A stretch of 64,000 nt of DNA from CAYMJV01 sp964390545 (GCA_964390545.1 CAYMJV010000003.1:13745-77744), one strand, 5' to 3'. Counted from the first letter of the stretch, positions 24,346-33,879 are shown. Translations and numbers: made by a program. The notes: generated by a model not told the origin, from the letters alone.

Positions 24346-25509
24346 ATGCCTGCTGGAAACATTAAGGATAAGGTCTCTATCGTTGGCATGGGATGCACCA
24401 AATTTGGTGAGAACTGGGAGATGAGCGCTGATGATATGATCATTGATGCTGCCTATGAGGCCTTTGAAGATGCCGGCATTGATCCTAAGGATATCCAAGC
24501 AGCCTGGGTTGGGGTAACCTCTTCCGGTGCTTCCGGTGCGACTCTGGCAAATCCTTTGAAGCTTGATCGGATCCCGATCACAAGAGTGGAGAATTACTGT
24601 GCTACGGGACAGGAGGCAATAAGAAATGCGGCATTCGCCGTGGCCTGTGGCATGTATGATATCGTCCTAGCCTTGGGGTATGAGAAACTGAAAGATACAG
24701 GCGCCCGTGGACTTCCTTTTGTCAGCATGGTGGACCCCGTGATTGGATTGGGTGCAACGCCGCCTGGACTTTTCGGCGTTCCATGGGTCACCTTTTTTGA
24801 GAAGTATGGAGTGACTAAGGAGACATTGGCCAAGATTGCCGTCAAGAATCACTATAACGGATCAATGAATCCAAAAGCCCATTTCCAGAAAGCGATCACA
24901 CTGGAGGACGTAATGAAGGCGCCGATCATTGCCTGGCCTCTGGGGGTCTTTGACTGTTGTCCTACCACAGATGGTGCCGCTGCCGCCATACTGGTCAGCA
25001 GGGAAATGGCCAGAAGCTTTCGGGAAGATTACATAAATATCAAAGGACTTTCTGTAATGGTTGATCCTCTCTATCCTGGTTATAGGCCAAAACACGATTT
25101 TTCGAGCTGGCCTGCTACAGCCCGAGCTGCGGAGGATGCATACCGACAGGCCGGTATAACCCATCCCAGAAAAGAGCTGGACCTGGTTGAACTTCATGAT
25201 TGTTTTACGATAACTGAACTGGTTACTTATTGTGATCTTGGCCTGTGTGAGAAAGAAGAAGTTAAAGATTGCGTCGACTCAGGGGTTTTTGAACTGACAG
25301 GTGACCTGCCTGTTAATGCCAGCGGAGGTTTGAAGTCTTGTGGCCATCCTGTTGGCGCAACCGGCGTCAGGATGGTTTATGAGCTCTATAAGCAGATGCA
25401 GGGGAAGGTCGAAAGCAAAAGGCAGATCAAGGACGCTGCATTGGGATTGGCCCATAACCTGGGTGGGGCCCCGCAGGTGGCCAGCGCTATTATTGTAGGG
25501 ATCGATTGA
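24346..25509 (+). CDS. Thiolase (acetyl-CoA acetyltransferase-like, DUF35-partnered)
   Basis: A 387-residue thiolase. The nucleophilic Cys85 is in VENYCATGQEA, the His of the HDCFT motif in ELHDCFTITELV, and the C-terminal GGLKSCGHPVGATGVRM gives the second His and the reactive Cys region. ATG 24346 has a GGAGGTGG site overlapping the previous stop codon, so translation is coupled to the HMGCS-DUF35 fusion. The type resembles SCP-x/DitF-like thiolases that depend on a DUF35 partner. It would split or condense a 3-oxoacyl-CoA, perhaps the product of the carboxylase route (inference). Confidence 0.88.
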   Translation: MPAGNIKDKVSIVGMGCTKFGENWEMSADDMIIDAAYEAFEDAGIDPKDIQAAWVGVTSSGASGATLANPLKLDRIPITRVENYCATGQEAIRNAAFAVACGMYDIVLALGYEKLKDTGARGLPFVSMVDPVIGLGATPPGLFGVPWVTFFEKYGVTKETLAKIAVKNHYNGSMNPKAHFQKAITLEDVMKAPIIAWPLGVFDCCPTTDGAAAAILVSREMARSFREDYINIKGLSVMVDPLYPGYRPKHDFSSWPATARAAEDAYRQAGITHPRKELDLVELHDCFTITELVTYCDLGLCEKEEVKDCVDSGVFELTGDLPVNASGGLKSCGHPVGATGVRMVYELYKQMQGKVESKRQIKDAALGLAHNLGGAPQVASAIIVGID

Positions 25510-25597
25510 CAATCAATGGACGATGGAATGGTTTTTGGAAATCCCTTTCCGCAGGAATGTGATAAAGAGGAAGTGAGAAATCAGAAAGGAGGATGAC

Positions 25598-27994
25598 ATG
25601 ACTCAAAGAACAAGAGACCTTATGCTAAGTACGCCTATTAAGTCAACTCAGATTGCTCAAAAATTTATTGCCGACGATATAAGGGCGAATAGACCAGGAA
25701 TGAAGTGGGTCTATGAACTTGAGAGAGCGAGGTTGCTGACAGAATCCTATAAGCAGACTGAAGGGGAGCCTATGGTGCTAAGAAGGGCAAAGGCCTTAGC
25801 ATACATTTTAGAGCATATGACGCTCTATATTCGCCCAGGTGAATTGATTGTTGGCTGCTTCGCCTCAGGGCCGGACTCTTGTGCCCACTATCCTGAGCTT
25901 CAATATAAATGGGTTGAAAGAGAGACAGGGTCCGGTATGGTTTATTCCGACTTGCTGAACGATGAGGAGAAGAAGGAACTTAAGGAAATAGACAGTTATT
26001 GGGAGAAGTATGCAGTCCATCACATTTTCAATAGATACCTTCCTGCAGATTTGCTTGATGTGACTTTTATGTTTGGCTTTGAGTATCAAACGCCAAACTA
26101 CGAAAAGATTCTCCACAAAGGTTTAAAGGGGTTAATTGAAGAAGCTTTGAACAGGAAAGAGAGACTGGTAAAGGAATTGTGGGATCAAACTATATCCGAG
26201 GTAGAGTATGTGAAAAAAAAGGATTTCTTGGACTCCACGATCATCGTTTTGAATGCGGCAATTAACTGGGGGAAGAGATTTGCAAAATTAGCAAGGGAAA
26301 TGTCTGAAAAAGAGAGAGACCCCAAGAGAAAAGGCGAATTGAGGATCATCGCAGAGAATTGTGAATGGGTGCCAAAGAATCCAGCACGCACACTCCGTGA
26401 GGCAATACAATGCTATTGGTTCATCCACCTTATTGTCAATTACATTGAGCTTCCTTGCGTGGGAGATGGGATAAGGTTTGATGTTTGCATGAACCCCTTC
26501 TATGAGAAGGATTTAAAGGAGGGCAGAATAACCAGGGAAGATGCTCAAGAGCTGGTTGAGTGTGTATTTGTAAAATCTCAGGAAACAGGTTTCTTGCATC
26601 CACCCATATGGTCGGGTACAGGTGGAGGTGCCTTAGGGTTCCAAACGATGACCATTGGTGGAATGGATGCCAATGGTGACGATGTTTCTGGTGAGATGAG
26701 CCTGATCGTTATGGATGCCATGAAAACCGTTAGAACGATAACTCCTCCGTTGGCTCTAAGATGGCACGACAAGATGCCAAAGAAACTGATTGACAAGAGC
26801 ATCGAGTGCTGGGCCAGTGGCATGCCTCAGCCCGCCCTTTTCAATGATAAGGTAAACATCTTGAGATTGGCTGGTCTCGGGATTCCTATTGAAGAAGCCA
26901 AAAATTATTCCATCTTGACTTGCATGATCCCGACCATACCGGGGAAAAACCTTACTCGGATTTCACCCACGTACATACCTGTTCCTTTATGTCTGACAGC
27001 GGCGTTAGGACTTGATGTATTGCCCGGTTTTTGGAAAAGACCGGTTGGAAATCCAGTCCCAGACCTGGAGAAAATTAGCTCGATCGAACAGCTTATGGAT
27101 GCCACGATAGAAAATTATAAGTGGATTATGCACGCGTGGGCTATTATGTCAAACATAGGTGAGGCTTTGTATCGAGAATATGTGCCCAGGCCATTCCTCT
27201 CAGCCTTACTGGACGATTCTATTGAGAAGGCCCAGGATTTCAGAGAATGGCAACATTGGCAAGGCTATCGAGAGGTCTATATCATAGGTCTCAACAATCT
27301 TGCCGACTCCCTCGCTGCTATCAAGAAAGTCGTCTTTGAGAATAAGAAGGCTACCCTGTCTGAGCTCATCCAGGCCTTGAAGAAGAATTGGGAAGGTTAT
27401 GAAGAGCTGAGGCAGATGTGCCTTGAGGCACCAAAATTTGGCAACGATGATGACTCTGTTGACCTCCTATCACGAGAGATGGGAAAAAGAATTGCCAAGG
27501 AGACGACGAAGTTTAAGACAATTTTCGGAAGTCACTACATTACGGATGGGACGGTAGCGTCAGCCTTTTACCTTCATGGGGCCACCTGCCCTGCTACGCC
27601 CGACGGAAGGAAGGCGAGAGAACCTTTCCATGATGGAAGTATTTCTCCTATGGGTAGCAGAGACCATAAGGGGCCGACAGCGGTGTTAAAGTCGGTTTCA
27701 AAGGTCGACCCATTGGTAACCTGGAATCACCTCTTTAACCAGACCTTCATGCCCCAGTATCTTGTAGGCCACAATGCGGAGCTCTTTGCTCAATACCTTG
27801 ACACATGGAATGATTTAGGGATTCATCACATCCAATTCAGTGTCGTTAGCAGGGAAACTCTCATAGACGCCCAAAAACATCCTGAGAAATACAGCGACTT
27901 GATGGTCAGGGTCTGTGGCTACTCTGCTTACTTTGTGGACCTCAACAAAGGGCTGCAAGATCAGATTATTTCCAGGACCCCGCAATGTTTATGA
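25598..27994 (+). CDS. Glycyl radical enzyme with an atypical active-site motif
   Basis: A 798-residue PFL-like enzyme. The C-terminal radical loop RVCGYSAYF contains Gly774, which the activase at 28005 would convert to a glycyl radical. The thiyl-forming Cys is Cys442 in NYSILTCMIPTIPGKN. In GRE dehydratases, choline lyase and arylacetate decarboxylases this loop reads GCVE, where Glu is an acid/base; here it is T-C-M-I, so those functions are unlikely. An Arg lies 12 residues after the Cys. The protein is shorter than benzylsuccinate synthase alpha (about 860) and near PflD length. A strong AGGAGGATGAC site precedes ATG 25598. Fumarate addition or another C-C or C-X reaction on a branched substrate is possible; I cannot assign one. 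Confidence 0.88.
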   Translation: MTQRTRDLMLSTPIKSTQIAQKFIADDIRANRPGMKWVYELERARLLTESYKQTEGEPMVLRRAKALAYILEHMTLYIRPGELIVGCFASGPDSCAHYPELQYKWVERETGSGMVYSDLLNDEEKKELKEIDSYWEKYAVHHIFNRYLPADLLDVTFMFGFEYQTPNYEKILHKGLKGLIEEALNRKERLVKELWDQTISEVEYVKKKDFLDSTIIVLNAAINWGKRFAKLAREMSEKERDPKRKGELRIIAENCEWVPKNPARTLREAIQCYWFIHLIVNYIELPCVGDGIRFDVCMNPFYEKDLKEGRITREDAQELVECVFVKSQETGFLHPPIWSGTGGGALGFQTMTIGGMDANGDDVSGEMSLIVMDAMKTVRTITPPLALRWHDKMPKKLIDKSIECWASGMPQPALFNDKVNILRLAGLGIPIEEAKNYSILTCMIPTIPGKNLTRISPTYIPVPLCLTAALGLDVLPGFWKRPVGNPVPDLEKISSIEQLMDATIENYKWIMHAWAIMSNIGEALYREYVPRPFLSALLDDSIEKAQDFREWQHWQGYREVYIIGLNNLADSLAAIKKVVFENKKATLSELIQALKKNWEGYEELRQMCLEAPKFGNDDDSVDLLSREMGKRIAKETTKFKTIFGSHYITDGTVASAFYLHGATCPATPDGRKAREPFHDGSISPMGSRDHKGPTAVLKSVSKVDPLVTWNHLFNQTFMPQYLVGHNAELFAQYLDTWNDLGIHHIQFSVVSRETLIDAQKHPEKYSDLMVRVCGYSAYFVDLNKGLQDQIISRTPQCL

Positions 27995-28004
27995 CAAAGA
28001 GGAG

Positions 28005-28949
28005 ATGCATTACTGTTTGAATAAGCGAGAATCATTCTGGTGTAACGACTTGGACGGAATCGTATTTGATATTCAAAGGTACAGTATCCATGACGGCCCT
28101 GGAATCAGAACAACGATCTTTCTGAAAGGGTGCCCGTTAAGATGTAAATGGTGTGCTAACCCAGAATCGCAGGATTTACGCACTGAGATTTTCCTCAGGA
28201 AGTCCAAGTGTGATGGATGCGGGAAATGCGTAAAGACCTGTCCACCGGACGCTATTATTTTGAACAATGGGGGTATAGAGATAGATAGGGGGCGCTGTGA
28301 TCGGTGCATGAAGTGTGTGGATATTTGTCTCACACACGCCTTAAGCCGCGCAGGAGGTAGGAAGACCGTGCAAGAAGTTGTGGAAGAGGTTGGCAAAGAT
28401 GAATTGTTTTACCGAAATTCAGGGGGTGGCGTAACCCTATCCGGTGGTGAGCCCCTTTTCCAGCCGGAATTTACTCTCGCTTTGTTGCAGGGATGTAAGA
28501 AGAGGTCGCTACATACTGCTTTAGACACGTGTGGTTTTGCCAAGTGGGAGATCTTGGATAAGATTTTAGATTACACGGACGTTGTCCTCTACGATATTAA
28601 ACATTTAGATCCGATGCAACATGTTTCTGAAACGGGCGTCCGCAATGAGCTTATTATTGAAAATCTCGAGCGTACCGTTAGAAAAAAGAAAAGAATATGG
28701 ATAAGAGTTCCCGTTATTCCTAACAGCAATGATTCAGAGCAGCACATGAGCAATTTGGCTAGATTTCTGTCAAGGATGTCTATCGAAAAGGTTAGTCTCT
28801 TAGGTTACCACGAGTGGGGTCGAAGCAAGTATGAGGCCTTGGGCAGAAATTACCTGACGGACGAGTTATCCCCGTTGAAGGAGGAGGCGCTCAATCACTT
28901 GAAGGATATCCTGGAATCGTTTTCACTCAAGGTTTCTATTGGATATTAG
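28005..28949 (+). CDS. Glycyl radical enzyme activase (radical SAM)
   Basis: A 314-residue activating enzyme. The radical-SAM cluster cysteines are Cys43, Cys47 and Cys50 in GCPLRCKWC; an inserted ferredoxin-like domain has two four-Cys motifs, CDGCGKCVKTCPPDA and CDRCMKCVDICLTHA, as in activases of GREs other than PFL. SAM-binding GGVTLSGGEP and IRVPVIPN follow. The gene starts 10 bp after the GRE stop, at ATG 28005 or the nearby TTG 28017. It would abstract hydrogen from Gly774 of the neighbouring enzyme. Confidence 0.92.
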   Translation: MHYCLNKRESFWCNDLDGIVFDIQRYSIHDGPGIRTTIFLKGCPLRCKWCANPESQDLRTEIFLRKSKCDGCGKCVKTCPPDAIILNNGGIEIDRGRCDRCMKCVDICLTHALSRAGGRKTVQEVVEEVGKDELFYRNSGGGVTLSGGEPLFQPEFTLALLQGCKKRSLHTALDTCGFAKWEILDKILDYTDVVLYDIKHLDPMQHVSETGVRNELIIENLERTVRKKKRIWIRVPVIPNSNDSEQHMSNLARFLSRMSIEKVSLLGYHEWGRSKYEALGRNYLTDELSPLKEEALNHLKDILESFSLKVSIGY

Positions 28950-29016
28950 AGACGGCGAAGACAATCGATCGAGGAAGGCCTAAGTCAGGAGTACAAAACT
29001 TCGGGGGCGGATTCAG

Positions 29017-29787
29017 ATGGGAGTCAACAGTTCAATACTAAAGATAGAAAACATATCACTTGATTTCGGCTCGGTCCGGGCGCTGTTGGATGTGTCCTTC
29101 GAGGTTTACGGAGAGGAGATACTGGCTCTCATAGGGCCCAATGGTGCTGGAAAAACTTGCGTCTTAAACTGCATTAACGGTTTCTATTCTCCGAACAGAG
29201 GGAGGATCTTCTTGAGCGACCAGGAGATCACTCGCTTTTCGCCAAGCAAGCGGGCCAGGTTTGGAATATCGAGAACCTTTCAAAATATTGAGCTTTATAC
29301 AGGCCTCACTGCTCTCGATAACCTGATGGCCGCCCGACATCATTACCTCAAATATGGTCCGATGGCCGGGTGTTTGTTTTTTGGGAGAGCCCGTCGCGAA
29401 GAAATTCGAAATCGCCATGTCGTGGAAGAAATTACTGATCTATTAGAGATAAGAGAGGTTCGCTATCAGGTGGTTGGAAGTCTCCCCTTTGGCCTCAGGA
29501 AACGAGTTGACCTTGGAAGGGCTCTGGCCCTTGAACCCAAAGTCCTATTGTTAGATGAACCCATGGCTGGTATGAACGTGGAAGAAAAAGAGGATATGGC
29601 CCGTTTTATACTCGATATTCAGGAACTAAGACATATTCCCATCGTTATTGTTGAGCATGACATGGGTGTTGTGATGGACATTGCCGACAGGGTCGTTGTG
29701 TTAGATTTTGGAAACAAGATTGCTGAAGGAATCCCCGCGGAAATCAAGAGGAATGAAAAAGTGATCCAGGCTTATCTGGGCAGATAA
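29017..29787 (+). CDS. livG: ABC transporter ATP-binding protein, LivG type
   Basis: A 256-residue ATPase with Walker A GPNGAGKTC, signature-like segment FGLRKRVDLGRALAL, Walker B VLLLDEPMAGM and switch His in IVEHDMGVVM. The C-terminal extension EIKRNEKVIQAYLG is typical of LivG. With livH, livM, livK and livF downstream it forms a complete LIV-type importer. The ABC signature reads PFGLRKR rather than LSGGQ, which is normal for LivG-type (LxxGxxR). An acyl-CoA synthetase gene sits directly downstream, so the substrate is more likely a carboxylic acid than a branched amino acid (inference). Confidence 0.93.
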   Translation: MGVNSSILKIENISLDFGSVRALLDVSFEVYGEEILALIGPNGAGKTCVLNCINGFYSPNRGRIFLSDQEITRFSPSKRARFGISRTFQNIELYTGLTALDNLMAARHHYLKYGPMAGCLFFGRARREEIRNRHVVEEITDLLEIREVRYQVVGSLPFGLRKRVDLGRALALEPKVLLLDEPMAGMNVEEKEDMARFILDIQELRHIPIVIVEHDMGVVMDIADRVVVLDFGNKIAEGIPAEIKRNEKVIQAYLGR

Positions 29788-29819
29788 TCGCCGGATACTT
29801 AGGGAGGGTCAAGGAAAAA

Positions 29820-31736
29820 GTGATCGATGCGCCGCATTTAGCAGAAAATGAAGACACACTTCCCAAGCTCCTTCTCAAAAACTATCGCAAGCATGGTTCA
29901 AGCCAGGTGGCGATTCGTGAAAAGGATATGGGGATTTGGCAGAGTTATTCCTGGGCAGATTACTATGAGCTTGTCAAACATCTCTGTCTGGCATTTGTTT
30001 CTATGGGGCTCAAACCCGGTGAATGCGTGTCTGTCATTGCTGAAAATAAACCCCATGCTTACTGGTTTGAGTTGGCAGTGCAAGCGGCCGGAGGCGTGTT
30101 TGTCGGTGTTTTTGCTGACTGCACGCCCCCTGAGGTTGAGTATTTTGTGAATCAGTCGGAATCCCGTTTCATCGTGTGTCAAGACCAGGAACAGGTGGAT
30201 AAGGTTCTTGTGATCAAGGAAAAGATACCGACGGTGCAAAAGGTGATCTATTGGGATCCGAAAGGTCTCTGGAGTTATTCTGACCCCATTCTCATTAACA
30301 TGGATCAGATGCTTGAGATGGGCAAAGCTGTGGAGAGAGATCGTCCTGGTTCATTCGAAGGCTGTGTTACGAAGACCAAGGGGGAGGACACGGCCGTCTT
30401 TTTCTACACTTCCGGAACAACGGGCCAACCGAAGGCGGCTGTGGTAAAGCACAAGGCTTTAATTGGTATGGCTAGGTCGTTCCATGCCGTAACCGCCTAT
30501 AAGGAAAATGAGGACTATGTATCGTTTATGCCCCCGGCATGGAGCGCGGAGCAAGTATTCGGGGTGGCCTGCTCCCTGATCTTTTGTCTGCGAGCCAATT
30601 TCCCCGAGGAATCGGAAACAGTTCAGGAGAACATTCGCGAGATTGGGCCTCAAGTTGTCCTTTTCGGCCCACGCCTATGGGAGAATATTTTTCGAATGAT
30701 TCAGGCTAAAATCGAGGCTTCATCATGGCTTAACCGCCTGTTTTATAGGGCCGCAGTAAGAATTGGTGAACGGATGGCCGATTTCTCTATGTTCGGCAGG
30801 AAACCCGGCCCTTTGTTTTCTGTCCTCGGTTTTCTGGCTGATCTATCTGTTCTTAGACCTTTGCGCGACCGCCTTGGCTTACGTAAGACCCGGATCGCTT
30901 TTACCGCAGGCTCGGCTGTAAGCCCGAGCCTGATTAAGTATTTTCATGCAATCGGCGTAAATATTAAACAGATGTACGGGGGCTCTGAGGTGGGAATAAT
31001 AACCGGCCACCTGGATAAGAAGATTAAACCCGAGACATGCGGCCCTCCATTACCCCAGGTTGATATCAAGCTTTCTGACGAGGGGGAGATCATGGTGTCC
31101 ACCCCCAACATGTTTTCGGGTTATTTCAAGGATGAGCAGAAATCAGCACAACAGGTAAAGGACGGCTGGTATTATACCGGGGACTTTGGCTATTTGGACA
31201 AGGACGGTCACCTTGTTGTTATGGACCGGATGACGGACCTATCGAACTTAGCTGGAGGGCAGCGGTTTTCTCCCCAGTACTGCGAGACCCAGCTTCGCTT
31301 CTCTGTATCTATCAAAGATGCGATGGTTTTGGCACGAGAGACTGAGACCCTCATCGGGGCGCTGGTCAATATTGATCTGGACACCGTAAGTCAGTGGGCC
31401 GAATCGAAGCACATCCCTTATACCACATTCGCTGACCTCTCTCAGAAACCAGAGGTCATAGAACTGATTCGAAAGGAGATATCAAGAATCAATGAAAAAC
31501 TCCCAGAGTTTTCCCGTATCAGAAAATTTATCAATCTCCACAAGGAGTTTGATCCGGACGAGGGGGAGATGACGCGTACACGAAAGATTCGGCGGACTTT
31601 AGCAGAAGAACGCTTCAAGGAGATGATTGACGCTATTTTCGGCGAAAAAGAGCAATTAGAGGTTATGACACAGATCACCTATCGGGACGGCCGGACTGGT
31701 ACGACCAAGATTAGGGTCACAGTAAACACCGTCTAG
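29820..31736 (+). CDS. Long-chain-type AMP-dependent acyl-CoA synthetase (FadD15-like)
   Basis: A 638-residue ligase that activates a carboxylic acid with ATP and CoA. The P-loop-like motif FYTSGTTGQPKAAVVKH is near residue 200, the MPPAWSAEQ region follows, MYGGSEVG gives the adenylate motif, WYYTGDFGYLDKDGHLVVMD the Asp motif and MTDLSNLAGGQRFSP the hinge. About 638 residues is the size of long-chain/FadD15-type enzymes, longer than 4-coumarate or benzoate ligases. It lies inside the liv operon between livG and livH, starting at GTG 29820 after GGGAGGGTCA. Uptake and CoA activation are thus encoded together. Confidence 0.9.
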   Translation: MIDAPHLAENEDTLPKLLLKNYRKHGSSQVAIREKDMGIWQSYSWADYYELVKHLCLAFVSMGLKPGECVSVIAENKPHAYWFELAVQAAGGVFVGVFADCTPPEVEYFVNQSESRFIVCQDQEQVDKVLVIKEKIPTVQKVIYWDPKGLWSYSDPILINMDQMLEMGKAVERDRPGSFEGCVTKTKGEDTAVFFYTSGTTGQPKAAVVKHKALIGMARSFHAVTAYKENEDYVSFMPPAWSAEQVFGVACSLIFCLRANFPEESETVQENIREIGPQVVLFGPRLWENIFRMIQAKIEASSWLNRLFYRAAVRIGERMADFSMFGRKPGPLFSVLGFLADLSVLRPLRDRLGLRKTRIAFTAGSAVSPSLIKYFHAIGVNIKQMYGGSEVGIITGHLDKKIKPETCGPPLPQVDIKLSDEGEIMVSTPNMFSGYFKDEQKSAQQVKDGWYYTGDFGYLDKDGHLVVMDRMTDLSNLAGGQRFSPQYCETQLRFSVSIKDAMVLARETETLIGALVNIDLDTVSQWAESKHIPYTTFADLSQKPEVIELIRKEISRINEKLPEFSRIRKFINLHKEFDPDEGEMTRTRKIRRTLAEERFKEMIDAIFGEKEQLEVMTQITYRDGRTGTTKIRVTVNTV

Positions 31737-31748
31737 GGAAAGGGCAGT

Positions 31749-32624
31749 ATGCTTACTCTGCAATTTTTCACAACAGGTCTTCTGGTTGGGGGCATTTATG
31801 CCCTCATCGCTGTGGGCATTGTCCTTGTTTATAAAGCCACGCGGATCTTTAACTTTGCTGTGGGAGAGCTGTTGGCTCTTGGGGGCTTCTTCTGTTACAC
31901 GTTTTTTGTCTTGTTCCATTTTCCTTTATGGCTGTCTGCCCTTGGGACTCTTATCATGGCGGTTATCACTGGGTCTCTGGTGGAACGGCTGGTCCTCCGG
32001 CCTTTGCTAAGTCAATCGATTCTAACCATTATCATGGCCACTCTTGCTTTATCCTGCATTTTAAGAGGCCTGATGCTTATGCTCTGGACCGGTTATTCCC
32101 TATCGTTTCCAGAGCCGCTGCTACCTCGAAAGCCTTTTATTGTGAGGGATATCGTTATGCCCCAAGAGATGATGTGGGGTTTTATCATAGCGATGATAGC
32201 GTTTATTGTCTTGGCCTACTTCTTCCTCAAAACAAGAACCGGATTGAGAATGCGAAGCGTCTCCGAGGACCATGAACTTTCTATGGCCTGCGGGGTGAAT
32301 ATCACTCGCATTTTTGCTTTGACCTGGATTTTTGCCGCAGTTCTGGGCGCCCTGGGAGGCGTCCTGCTAGGCAATCGGATTGGCTTATCAGCCGTTCTTA
32401 CGCCTCCGATTGCACTCAAGGCCTTTCCCGCTGTCCTCTTCGGTGGTGTGGAATCAATTTCAGGAGCTATTGTAGCCGGGCTCATCACCGGCATCATAGA
32501 AAACCTCGTGGGAGGATTGATTGATCCAAGCCTGGGAGAGATCTCACCCTATGTGATCCTTCTGCTGGTTCTTATCTTAAGGCCGACAGGCCTGTTTGGA
32601 TTAAAGCGTGTGGAGAGGATCTAA
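31749..32624 (+). CDS. livH: ABC transporter permease, LivH type
   Basis: A 291-residue inner-membrane protein with about eight hydrophobic segments (LLVGGIYALIAVGIVLVYKA at the N-terminus, a GALGGVLLGNRIGLSAVL near 200). The conserved GGIYALIAVGIVLVYKATRI and the C-terminal ILRPTGLFG motif identify LivH. It starts 12 bp after the ligase stop and is followed 2 bp later by livM. It forms the pore with LivM. Confidence 0.93.
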   Translation: MLTLQFFTTGLLVGGIYALIAVGIVLVYKATRIFNFAVGELLALGGFFCYTFFVLFHFPLWLSALGTLIMAVITGSLVERLVLRPLLSQSILTIIMATLALSCILRGLMLMLWTGYSLSFPEPLLPRKPFIVRDIVMPQEMMWGFIIAMIAFIVLAYFFLKTRTGLRMRSVSEDHELSMACGVNITRIFALTWIFAAVLGALGGVLLGNRIGLSAVLTPPIALKAFPAVLFGGVESISGAIVAGLITGIIENLVGGLIDPSLGEISPYVILLLVLILRPTGLFGLKRVERI

Positions 32625-32626
32625 CC

Positions 32627-33691
32627 ATGTGGCGACCTTGCGGAACCTTTGATGATACCTATGAAAAGAATATCAGCATTGTCAGGACTCCTGCCCAGTG
32701 GATCATTACGATCGCTAGCTTAGTTGCTTTGGCACTGGTACCGGAATTTGCAAGTGGCAGGGTTATCGTTACGGTCAATCTGATAGGCATTTCCATCATC
32801 AGTGCTCAAGGGCTCAATGTGCTCACGGGTATGACCGGGCAGATCTCCTTGGGACAGGCAGCCTTTATGGGAGTTGGAGCATTTACCCAGATGATGTTGA
32901 TGAACCACTTGGGGTTTCCTTTCTGGCTTGCCCTTCCTTTTGCAATGTTCTTCACTGGCCTCATGGGTGTTTTCTTTGGCCTCCCCTCCCTCCGCATCAA
33001 GGGCTTTTACCTGGCTATGGCCACCCTGGCCGCTCAGTTTCTTGTCCCTTGGATGATCATACATATCCGGCCCGACATCACCGGCGGCACCAACACAATT
33101 ACCATAAAACCTGCCAGCTTGCTCGGCCTCTCTCTTTCTTCCCAGTCAAGGGTATATTATGTGATCATGTTTTTCACTGTGGTTGTTATCTATTTGGTGC
33201 GCAACTTGGCCAGATGCAAAATCGGGCGCGCCTTTATAGCCATTCGAGATAACGATCTCGCGGCTGAGGTCATGGGCTTGGAAATTTTTCGGTACAAACT
33301 CCTCTCCTTTTTTATCTGCTCGCTTTTGGCTGGCTTGGCCGGGGGGCTTTGGACGATTTGGATGGGTTCGGTTAATGTAGACATCTTTACGCTGGAGGAG
33401 TCTGTCTGGTATCTGGGCATGATCATTGTGGGAGGACTGGGTTCTGTACCCGGGGCTGTATTTGGTGTCATCTTTATCAGGTTATTATATCTTTTTATCA
33501 TTATTTGGGCACCGACGGTCAGCGGTTTTTTCCCAACTGTCTTTGCGGCTTCCGTAGAAAAGGGATTGCATCCCTTGCTCTTTGGCCTGATCATCCTGCT
33601 GTTTCTCATTTACGAGCCGCGCGGCATGAGCCATCGGTGGGAGATTATCAAAAACTGGTACAGGAGTTGGCCTTTTTCTCCTGGGGTGTGA
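32627..33691 (+). CDS. livM: ABC transporter permease, LivM type
   Basis: A 354-residue permease with a signature N-terminal membrane stretch, the LNVLTGMTGQISLGQAAFMG motif (residues ~64-83), GFYLAMATLAAQF, and AIRDNDLAAEVMGLEIFRYK near residue 205, the cytoplasmic coupling loop. Overlaps in reading with livH by a 2-bp gap, so coupled translation is likely. Ends in a hydrophobic LLFLIYEPRGMSHRW tail typical of LivM. Confidence 0.93.
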   Translation: MWRPCGTFDDTYEKNISIVRTPAQWIITIASLVALALVPEFASGRVIVTVNLIGISIISAQGLNVLTGMTGQISLGQAAFMGVGAFTQMMLMNHLGFPFWLALPFAMFFTGLMGVFFGLPSLRIKGFYLAMATLAAQFLVPWMIIHIRPDITGGTNTITIKPASLLGLSLSSQSRVYYVIMFFTVVVIYLVRNLARCKIGRAFIAIRDNDLAAEVMGLEIFRYKLLSFFICSLLAGLAGGLWTIWMGSVNVDIFTLEESVWYLGMIIVGGLGSVPGAVFGVIFIRLLYLFIIIWAPTVSGFFPTVFAASVEKGLHPLLFGLIILLFLIYEPRGMSHRWEIIKNWYRSWPFSPGV

Positions 33692-33879
33692 AAACTTAAT
33701 GGTCAGCTTGATTGTCGAGCTGAATGAGAGGCCGTGGGTCAATGAGCATTGATCAGAAAGCTCATCAAAGAAAGGGGGTGCCTCACAAAGCGTCGTTGGC
33801 TAAGCAGGTACGGGTGAATCCAAGAGGTTTCGTTATCATCTTAATCTTGGGAAATTAGCTTTTAGTAAAGGAGGGTCAA

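Noticed and set aside
25506..25540. TTGACA at the end of the thiolase as a promoter for the GRE.
   Set aside because: No acceptable -10 at 16-18 bp; the GRE is more likely transcribed with the upstream genes, though a separate promoter is not excluded.
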